A program made the translations under genes and the position numbers. A stretch of DNA of 64,000 nt from Anseranas semipalmata (Eukaryota > Chordata > Aves > Anseriformes > Anseranatidae), in contig VXAA01003843.1 of the NCBI GenBank assembly GCA_013399115.1, positions 387,743-451,742 on the forward strand. The letters run 5' to 3'. The notes below the pieces were generated by a model, which was given only the letters and a program-made list of their open reading frames with translations, was not told the DNA's origin and made no database searches. Every line of letters begins with the position of its first letter. Within the stretch, counting starts at the first letter, position 1. Below, piece by piece: positions 54,162 through 64,000 of the stretch.

Positions 54162-54183
54162 TAAAAATAAAAATAAAAATAAA
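54162..54183. repeat. (AAAAT)n pentanucleotide repeat
   Basis: Three to four units of AAAAT/AAATA. Confidence 0.7.
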
Positions 54184-57007
54184 CTAGCACCTTTATGAAT
54201 TTACACACAGGAAATGTTTTCTGTTATGTTTGAGCACTGTCAGATAGCTTTTGTACCCTGGCTTTACTCCACAGATTAAAAAGCGCATCTTTACAAGCAA
54301 TCTGAATAGAAATGATTTTACTTTCTCAAGGTCTTGCTAAAGGTAACTTTTTCCTTTTCAACATCTGCTTGATTGGAATGTGACCTCAGCCTTCCAGTGC
54401 CTCACACCCTCTACTAGTGTGTTTTGGTTGCATCAGGCAAAAGCGATCGTGGGAGGTGTATTTCTCAGTGATGAGGTGTGGAGCAGTTTCTCGGAGGAGA
54501 GTGAAAGAGCAGAAGCAGCCAATTTCTCCTGACCCTGTGACCCTTCAAGTATTCACATACTCTGGCCCCAGTCCCAGCCCTTTTGCAGCTGGAGTGCAAC
54601 AGTGTACAATAGGGCTGGAACGTCTCCTGAGAGAATTCCATAAAAGTATAAAGGGGTAGGAAAACAAAAAATGAAAATAGTGTAAACTGTATGCTGGGAT
54701 ATTAAATGAATCCTCTGAAATGGGAGCGTTGCCAGTAACAATGTTCTTCAATCAGCTGACAGTCTTTGTAAATAGGACGGTTCTTATTTATATTATGTTT
54801 ACACCTGAGGAAATCTGAACTGGTAAAAAGGTAAGCATTTGTTTGATATAAAATGTGAATAGGTCAGTCTTCACATAAATACTGTGGCTCTGAGCTGGTA
54901 GGAACAGTTAAATTGTCATAATAAATCCACATCTCTTCTGAAGCGTTTATTCAGTAGTTTGATCAAAATGTTGGTATTGTTACTTTTCTTGTGCCATTTC
55001 TTTTCTTCTATTCTTGTAGTGAATGAATACTTAAATTAGTGTTTCAAGCTCCAGTCCAAAACTGGAACAGATAAAAAGATATTAATAAGTTTGACTGTTC
55101 TACTTGCAGGGATCGACAGGATCTAGATCTCCTTTAACTTTTTTCATGTTATCTGTCTCTTCAGTTCTGCAGACAGCTTGTTGCTTCAGCAAGCAAAAAG
55201 GCTGGTACTGGCATACCCCATCACTCCGCTAGTTTAGGTAGTTGGAATTTGGGCAACAGTGATTCTTCTTGGAAACAAAATATGTAAGAACTTCTATTCC
55301 AAGAAAATATAGAGACTCTGTTACTGACATGTAGCACGATACTTAGCTTTTATGATTTCACTCTATCCTTGAAATATATTTGTTTTTATCAGCACAGTGA
55401 ACGCAGCTCTGACTGAAATCTGGTCCATAGAGCATATGCATCTATAACACTGGTATTATTGATAATACTATGAATGACCAAACACCAGTTAGCAGTAATG
55501 GCTGAAGCTGCTTTTATTTTTATTATTTAAAATAAGTTGTGTATGTGACATTCACGATATGGAATAGGCCAGAAAATGCATCTGATTGAAGAATGTGAAT
55601 TTGGGGTTCACGAGTTCTGTAGTGACTTTTTTGGAAAATGGCAATGAGATGGCTTTTAATGAAACCATTTAGTGGAACTGATCTAGTGTAAGATGTTTAC
55701 AAGGTTACATTAAAGCTAGTTCATTCTCTTCCCTTATCTGCTGAGTGTGAGTTTAGCTATGTCTGGTGTATACATGTACTCCAAGAGGGCATGCTCTCTG
55801 TTAGTAGTGTTTGCTTTTTTTTGGATGTGGAAATGTTCCTCAGTTCTAGCTGACCTTTGAATAGACCAGGAACTCTAAAGTGCCACAGTAATGTTCTCTC
55901 TGACACTGTTCAGGTTATCTAATTGCTCTGGTTTGTGCCTGCTCTTGTATACTGAAGGATTTACTTTTGGAAGTTATGACACGTAGGATCCTGTTTATGC
56001 CAGATGTCTCTGGAACTGCTCACCAGAAGCTATTGAGATGCATGGAAATGCCTTTCTCTGTTATAATTGTTATCAAGGAAATAAAGGATTGGGATGCTGA
56101 CTCTTGGCAACTGCAATACTTCAGGATCTCTGTCAAATTACTTCATCAATGAAGTACATGAGAGACTGCTGTAGGATGATAACTCCTTGGAGTATATGAG
56201 AGTAGTTGTTTTCATGGAGCAGTTAACATTCTTGCAGCAGAACCTTCAAAGAGGTGAGCAGTCAGTGTAGTATACAAATGCTCAGCTGTAACTTTGAATA
56301 TACCCTGAGTGTTTTGGGGAGACACCGGTGACTCTAACTGACATTTTGTTTGAGGAGAACTTGTACTCCAAGATTAAGAGGGATTTTTCCTCATTTTCTT
56401 CCCATCTTCCATCTGCAGGCTCTAGGGCTGGTTTCAAAAAACATTCTTAATATCTAGTATGCTATTTCTTTAGGGCACAGGTCCTGGCTAAAAATGTTTT
56501 TGTGATTATAGGCCATGTTTTTTTTGCCCTACCACAAGAAATGGTTATTCCTTGCATGTCATTCAGAAATAAATCATGAGCATTTCTTGAAGAATCAATT
56601 TATACAACAAAATAAAGTTAAGGATTTGTAGAGTGATGTTCTTTTCATAAAGAACTATCTGAATTTACCTGGTCCTGGATTTGCCTTGCTTTGGAGCCTA
56701 CTGAAGGGCATGGATTTATGTGGATGCTAATTCCTCTTGTCCAACTTTGTTTGGGACATTTGAGAATATTGAGATTCATATAGGCATGTATCAGGGAAGA
56801 ACTGATTATAGACTGAGGATGTCATTCTTAAGAGTGATGCGAGTCATTGTGGCTCAATAATTGAGAGAACCCGCTTGTCTCCAGATGGCTCCAGACTTTC
56901 CAAACTGCTGTAGAATTTGTAGTGGATGGATTAGTGGGAAATTTATTTCCATTTAAATGTGTCTGAAATTGGGAAGTAATTTGGAACTGATGGGTTAGTC
57001 TCCTGTT

Positions 57008-57024
57008 GGGGGGGGTGGGGGGGG
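57008..57024 (+). repeat. G-tract G8-T-G8
   Basis: Two runs of eight G separated by one T. Such a tract can form a G-quadruplex by using internal Gs as loops. It may also be an assembly-sensitive homopolymer. It is isolated in AT-rich sequence. Confidence 0.6.
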
Positions 57025-60000
57025 ATATGACAAAGCTGTAAATGTACAGTGCCAGTTTGACACCTAGGGGAAAGGTTTCCTACTCTAAATATTCATGTAA
57101 AATGGGAATGTTAATGGGCTGTTGTGGGGTCAATTCTGTTCTTGCAGTTTTAACATAATTGACTTTAATGTATTGCAACTTATTTTGCCACACGTAAAGT
57201 GCTGGAAATTCTGTTTTTAGGCTGAGATTTTTAAAGGACTTTGTGAGAATACTTGACTCTGTTAAGCCTTTCTCTAATAAATTCTAGCTTGTGGAGTTAT
57301 TTTTAGAGAACACTTTTTTAGCTGTCTAAAAACTTTAGCCAGTTGTGAAGTTGTCTTAACAATTTTTCAGTGTTTGGATTAGCATGATTATATCACACAA
57401 TCGTTTGATTTGTTCAAATGTGTTAAAGCATTTCCACTCTGATTTTGAGCGCTTTCAGCTGTTAGAAGTGAGTAATTGTCCAGATAATGCATTAGGTATC
57501 AAAATTGATGTCCAGTTGGGGAAAAATACCTGTTCCCTGACCCAGTGTGCAAAGGTGTCAGAACAACAGGAAAATATTTGATGGGAGGCAGGAAATGTGC
57601 AGCATATTGAGGGGAAAGATTGGTTAATCCAACAAATGCTGCCAAGCTGTGACTGGCAAATGGTGTTTTTCTCACCTCACAAAATAGATGCAAGCCATCA
57701 ACTGTGTTACTACTCAGCAGATATCTCAAAGATTTTTATCCCTGTCCCTTTCACCTGAACTATGTTCAGATTATCAGTATTTCAAGAATCTCATAAATTC
57801 CCTAGGCTGACTGAAATCAGCTTTGAGTACTTTCTGGTCATAATTTGAACAGTTTGGGGGATAATCATTGTTCAGAGGAACTATATGGCCTACCTGGATG
57901 ATGACAACATCTGATCAATGTGTCTCGGAAGGTCTTTTCTGTGCATGTTCACAAGAATAAAAGGGTTGGTTACAACCAGGGCCAGCAAACAATAACTTTA
58001 ACTCATGTTGTTAGTTCTGGAGGTCATTTGCTGTGTGTCAGCCGTATAGTGGCTATTCTTTTATAAATATGCATGTGTCTGTGTCAAAGTCAAATAATTT
58101 GTATATAGAGACCACAGATCATGACTTCAAAATGTGCTGTTTACACCTGTGTTTGTGAAAAAAACCTCGTGGGAATATTTGTGGAAAACATCCAATAGTA
58201 TTTGTCAAGCTTTAAGTAGAATCATCAGCTCTAAGGATAGATTATAAAAGTAATGAAAAGTAAAACATATTTGACCTGTTATGGAGGTGACTGTCTCTAA
58301 ATTGATGCAAATCATTAACACGTACATGCCACACTTTCAAAATACTGCATAGTTAATATCTCTTGACTATATCAGTATTAAGAATTCGTGGTTACAAAAG
58401 ACTACTTTTTCTCATGTTTCAAATATAGTATATGGAAGACCTAGGATGATGTGTAAAGACCTGCAAGCATTGGGATAGTAATGAATAAGTTGAGATAGTA
58501 ATCACAAGCCTGCGTGGAAAACCTTTTCCATGTCTTACTGGCTCAATGGCAAGAAATGCTGATAAATCTCATGAACAGCAGAGTATTTTGTGAGGGGTAA
58601 AAAAAAAATCCAGAAGAACTTAACAGAATAACTAATACTAGCTATATAATACTGAGAGAATAGCTAATAATAGAAACAAGAAATTGGAAATTTAGATTCT
58701 TCATAGTGACTGTCCAAATCCATATTTGGGCTCTTTGTCAATAGTTTGACCTTCAAAGTCAGTAGGAGCTAAAGTACATAGCACTTCTGGAAATCAGATC
58801 ACTTGGACAACCTCACTCTATTTTACAGAAAAGCCTAACCCAGTTTTGAAAATGGACTTATTTTTATGTGTATGAGGAAAAGAAACGCTCCATTTAAGCT
58901 TAAATTGGTATTACATAAATGTATATGAATACATGTGGCACAACCAAAGAATCCAGTGGAAACATGAACCCCAACCAGCAATACAGAATAATTCCCTAGT
59001 GGTTTACAGTCCCAGTCCAAAGCTCTGCATGTGATAGCACTGAATGTGAAAACAGAGGGATACTTTTTGTCCAGTAACAGAATGCTTCATGAGAAATTCC
59101 CCAACATAATTGAGAGGGCTGTCCTAAAAAGCAGGCTTTGTAACCTGAAAGACTGTTCTCTTGAAGAAAATTACAAGAAAGAATGAGACAAAGGATTTGT
59201 AGTCTTTCATTTGGAGTTTGTTTAGCTGTTGAAGAAAGATCCTCAAAAAATACATATATGTTTTGTGATCTTTTGGGTAAAGATGATGTAGTTCTAAGTA
59301 ACAAATTGTTTAGGCAATAGTTTAAACATCGTCAATCTCCAAAAATTTCCACTTCATTTTCACAGAACAAGAAAGTGACTGGAATGACTGACTGAATTTA
59401 CACTTAAAGATTTTTATTGTCTTAAGCTTACAGTATCCACAAGTATAAAACAGGTATCCTAGAAATGCATATTATTTTCTGTTATGTCTTCTCAAAAGCA
59501 CTTTGCAAGGTATGAATGAATGAATTTCACAAATGAACTGCTGAATACTTCAGGAAGTTCATTTGCCAGAATTTGTAAATATATATATATTTTTTTTCAT
59601 CACCACTTTCCTTTGCTCTCTACAAATACTCATGTCAAACTTTGTTTCCAAGAATGTTAGAGAAGAGTCATGAATATTCACAGAGTATGTATTTGCAGGG
59701 GAGCTCTGGGGAGAACGTATATTCTCACAACAATTTACACTATGTAACTCATGTTCATCTTGAGAGGTTTTTATACGTCTAGGATACATCCTGCCAGTGA
59801 AGAGAATAGTATAGAGATAAATGTGTTCTTAATAGCATTTTGTTTCCTGACTGTTATCTACTTTCCTGTCATGAAATAACTTGCTTTGCTGCTATTAGTT
59901 CTGAACTTCCCCACTTTAACCATGTTTCATGCCTCCTTTAATAAAACAAGCCAGAGACAGGGCATAATACATTTGGTTGCTGGTGTAAAGAATGAAATGG

Positions 60001-60639
60001 GAGACCCCGTTCTACTTAGCTCCCAGTGCCATCACACCAGTTTTTGAAACTCGGAACCTGGCCTTCCATATTGTCTTGGTGCAGTTGAATATCCTGGTCT
60101 ATCCATAGCCTCACTATTTTAAAATAAACATGAGCAAGTTTTGGTCATCTTTCAGATTTTGATGATGTAGCCTTCTTCTGCCTAGTCTTTATCACCCATA
60201 GCTGTTTACAAAACTTACTTTCTCCTAGGCTGCCTCTCCCACACCTGCCTGTGGGAGTAAATAAATTGATGCTCATAATTAACTTGGCAATGGTTAGAGG
60301 GCTAACATGCTAAGATCACTGTTGTAATTACTACCATTTCCTTGGATTGTTCATTGCTCTCTGTCAGCAGTGCTCATTTACTGTTCCTTAGCACAGTACT
60401 GTTCCTTTATTTTGAAGCAATATGAGGCCTGTCATTAAGTGGCCCCGCTTCCAGTCTGGAGCCCCTGTGCATTACTGTGTTATCAGAAAGAAAATGTCAT
60501 TGAACAAACTTCTCTTTCAGAATGAAATTCAAGTCTCATCTCTAACTAGAGCATATTTCAATAATGTGTTTGAACACACACACAGCATAGCTGCTCTCAC
60601 GTACAAAAAAATAATAAAAAAACATTAACAATTTTTCCT

Positions 60640-60800
60640 AGGGGTCTATTAAGAAGTCCTTGAAAGGGTCAAAAATATCCTTACACCCTGTGCCTTTGCC
60701 CCACAAAGCTTTTTTGTTTACTTTTGAACGTTACTGCAAGGAGGGAAAGCAATACAACATGAGTCAGCTCCACCTGTGAACAGTGTAGGGGTTTCTGAAT
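60640..60800. promoter_or_regulatory. Possible regulatory element (enhancer-like)
   Basis: Contains TTTGTTTAC (forkhead consensus), ATGAGTCAGCTC (AP-1/MAF-type core), CCACCTGTG (E-box) and GCCCCACAAAGCTTTTT in under 160 bases of unique sequence. The cluster resembles an enhancer, but motif matches of this length are common. Confidence 0.2.
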
Positions 60801-62048
60801 GTGGATGAGCACAAAAATGGAAGACTATTTTTATTTTAAATTTCTTTTCCCCTGAATCCATTGGGTGATGTCCATTGATTCCACTGCTGATGTCCTGGTT
60901 AATGAAGACAAATTGAGCAGGTTCTGTTCATTACCTGCATAATGCTTTATAAACAATAAGACAGGTTAGAAAGTATAATTTAAAGGGACAATATCAGACT
61001 AGATTTGATCTTGAATATTAATATTATAAAACACAGAACAGTTTTGTTTAATTGAAGACCAACACAAATTTTCCTGTCCAATTTCCAGGATATAAAAATT
61101 CCAGTTAAAATGAATTTTTAAACAAGTGTTCTCTAGTGGTGCATATAATCCAAACACTGTATTATAACCAGAAAATGAAGCTCATTTGGAAGTCTAAACA
61201 AATGTGTAAATGGCTAGTTTATTTTCACTTCCTCAGTAAATGGGAAAAGTAAGCAAGCAGAATAATTGGTCAGATGGAAGGTCAATTTAAAACATTTGTT
61301 TAAGTTCAGTAATCAAAGGTGATGTACATAAGACAAGCAGGGATATATTTTTTTTCTTTGATTTTGAAAGCTAGCATTTTTCCTGTAACATGAAATCTGT
61401 CTATGTATATATCCAAAATTTGGAAATGTTACATGACTGAATGTATTTATTCTTGAGGGCTACAAGAAAATTTGATATTTTCTGCCTTAATTACTTATAC
61501 TAATTGCAATGTGCTATGCATGTTGATAATGCCTAGAATATTTAATACTTAATTCCAGGACCAAACTTTGTGAAGTCTGCCTAAGCCTTTTTTCTTTGTT
61601 TTTTAGTTTCAAGGTGTCTTTTACAGACCCAACTAGAACTGCACACAGTATAATTACGAGGATTACTTTTATCCAGTTCTATTTCATATATTTTGTGCTT
61701 GGGTACCAGTGACTGCTTAAAAGAAGTGTCCAAATCAGTCACTATGTAGAAGTAGAATACAATTGATCTAAATAAGCAGAATTCAGTTGCCTGTACTGGC
61801 AGTTTTTCCTTGAATTAGGGCAACTGATGGTTTTACCTGTTTTTCACTCTTCTTTAGTTGCATTGCCAAGAAGACAGAAAGTCTTCAAATTCTGCCAATG
61901 TATTTGCCATGTGGGCATGCAATCCTAGACACAAAGCACATAGATCCTTTCTCAGTCTGTCCATATATGAAACTTGGTCATGACTGATTTGTATCTTGGT
62001 TTACGTGTGCTGGAAGGAGTAGATTGCTCAGGAAAACATTAGCCAGAT

Positions 62049-62111
62049 AACCAGGGTTATTATTTGGGTAACCAGGGTCATTATCTGGGTAACCAGATAA
62101 TTGAGGTGGAC
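62049..62111. repeat. 21-bp tandem repeat, about three units
   Basis: AACCAGGGTTATTATTTGGGT (62049-62069) is followed directly by a 21-base copy with two changes (62070-62090) and a third, degraded unit (62091-62111). On the minus strand it reads as an in-frame seven-residue repeat, since 21 is a multiple of three. The surrounding frame has no other sign of being a gene. Confidence 0.7.
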
Positions 62112-64000
62112 AGGCCTAAAGCAGGGAAAAGGGCCATCAGCTTTACCACCAAAGAGAGAGGAAAAATAGTAGCAGAAATTGATATTCCAGGATAAAGAGC
62201 AGATTGTTACATGATGCAGAGCTAAAGTAATCGGGTTTTGTGTCTGACAATGAATTTCAGGCAGCATAAACTGAAATGCTGCTGCTGGCTCCAGGGTAAG
62301 CTGAATCAGAACTGCATTCTCAGCAATGGGCCTGAGTATCCAGCCATCGCAGCCGTGGGAGGCTACTACCTCCTCCTACCTTCTCAAGAGCTGCAGTTAT
62401 AGATATACAGAGTAAGAAGAATTAAGTCTCATATGTCATTAATCTTAAAGCAGTCACACACTTATTTCTCTTTCAGTACTGAATTAGGCTGTTGCCACTA
62501 CACGTTCTGTGGCTTGCCTGGGAGTATCTCATGTCCCAGATGGGGCTATCAAATGGCTATTCCTAAAAAGGATGCTGTTTACACATTTGTTCTATTTGGA
62601 CACCTCTGTTTCAGTAGCCTGTTAAAGCAGTGTATTGAACTTAAAAACTCTTATTATTAGGAGCCTCAGAACTGGCTGTATTGCATTGATATTTTAATGT
62701 TTATTTTCCTGATATTCCTTCAAATTCCACAGAATTGCAGGTTTGAAATTCTAAACTACTTTTTGTGTGTGTGTGTAGTTTCTCTGTGGCTATAGAATGA
62801 ACATTTTATCTTGTGTACTCTCGGCTTCCTGTTGTGCTGGATATCAACTCAGTCTGTGATGGAAAATAATAAAATCTGCTTGCAGTGGATCGATAACGCA
62901 TCATTCTCCACTGAGTGCATTCATATGGGACCTCCCTTGTTCTTATGGCGTGTAGGGGTTAATTTATGCCAGCTTTACTGATTGTAGGTCTCTGAATACA
63001 CAGCTCTGAAATAGAGATTAGTGAAGGATTGCTTTATAGGACCTCACTACATCTCCAAAGGGAAGGGTCAAAAAAAAAAAAAAAAAAAGGCCACTGACAA
63101 CTATTTGACTTTGCTGGGATGGAGCTACTTGAGACTTAAAGGTGTTGAGAAGTTTTGCTGCCCATTGTTCTAATAAGGTGCATGTCAGTGATGTCAACAC
63201 AGTGTGCTGAGGAAATGTCACACATGTCTGCAATTGGCTACCTCTGGCTAGCTGAGCACAGCTGGAAACCTGGAAAACAGATGTTGCTTTCAATCAAGTA
63301 AGGGTCAAGGCAGTCTTGGGACTTAGCATGTCTGTATTTCTGCATCCAAAAAATGATCTTTGGGTAGTTTCAGTGGAACAGTAATTATTTTAGCAGTCTC
63401 TCTCTCTTTCTCTCAAATGTGCAAAATTATGCCTATAGAACAGAGCAACAAAAAACAGTGGGCCTATGTCCAGGCAACATGGGAAAATTATTGAGAAAGG
63501 GGTGAGAACAAAATAACATCTTTGGCTAAGTTGTGAGCCACACCTGGTAACTCTGTAATACTTAGCAGTATACACTAAACAGAATTTCCTACCAACTGAA
63601 ACATAAAAACTTGAAGCCACCTGGCTGAGGTCTTTGTCAGCCTGAGAACAGCAGTCAGTTTATGAGTCTTTGTCCTAAGAGGATTCTCTGTTCTTTATAT
63701 TCTATCCTCTGTTTGCCATCCTTAAAAGATTGAATAGTACTGTTTTGTGACTGGCACATAAAGAGGAGAACTTGCAAATAATGCACTGTACAGATTCCAG
63801 TGTGGACTGCTCAGAAGGTTTGAAAGTGAACCAAGACTTTTGATTTATAGCTACGAATGTGTAGCTGTAAATCTGGATTTGGTTCACAGAAATCAGATTT
63901 CTTTCCCTGTTATGAAAGGGGAGCAGCATATGGAGGCTGAAATCTGGGAGTGGAGTAAGGCCAGAAAAAAAAAAAAAAAGAAAAAGGAAAAAAAAAGCAT

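Larger units (their letters stand above)
49335..64000. other. AT-rich unique non-coding sequence to the window end
   Basis: Apart from the listed repeats, the candidate exon near 53.6 kb and the enhancer-like stretch near 60.7 kb, no gene is recognised. The frames at 52850-53053, 57384-57581 and 60422-60628 (plus) have no identifiable domain. The window ends in an A-rich tract at 63965-63998, so the right edge is uninformative. Confidence 0.55.

Overview
The window looks like gene-poor nuclear DNA from a bird, most likely intergenic sequence or the inside of very long introns. Two diverged copies of CR1 LINEs support this. One (about 33280-33470, plus strand) is a typical CR1 3' end finishing in the short ATTCTATGAT-like tail. 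The other (about 41425-41760, minus strand) is an old, decayed piece of the CR1 ORF2 C-terminus. CR1 also occurs in crocodilians and turtles. The sparse repeats, compact AT-rich unique sequence and lack of SINEs fit a bird best; I cannot name the species.

No complete protein-coding gene, rRNA, tRNA, CRISPR array or bacterial-type operon is visible. Long open frames are few and read like chance frames. I list three weak candidates for exons: a 110-codon open stretch ending in a stop at 49002-49334 (minus), a terminal-exon-like stretch at 12537-12725 (plus) with AATAAA downstream, and a short exon with a strong splice donor at 53596-53683 (minus). A possible 25-nt microexon lies at 133-157 (minus). 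None could be matched to a known protein by eye, and the two larger minus-strand candidates do not join in a compatible phase.

Layout: 1-3539 AT-rich unique DNA; 3540-5200 a GC-richer island with a perfect four-unit heat-shock-element array beside a 12-bp palindrome; 5201-33279 AT-rich unique DNA with microsatellites, homopolymers, short hairpins, two N gaps and one stretch (27040-27440) that looks like a conserved non-coding element; 33280-33470 CR1; 33471-41424 unique DNA with a GC-richer patch near 38580-38760; 41425-41760 old CR1; 41761-64000 unique DNA with further enhancer-like stretches, G-tracts and a 21-bp tandem repeat near 62049.

I found no convincing new biological system. The most checkable oddities are the heat-shock-element array, the 12-bp perfect hairpin next to an assembly gap at 13176-13204, and the open frame at 49002-49334.
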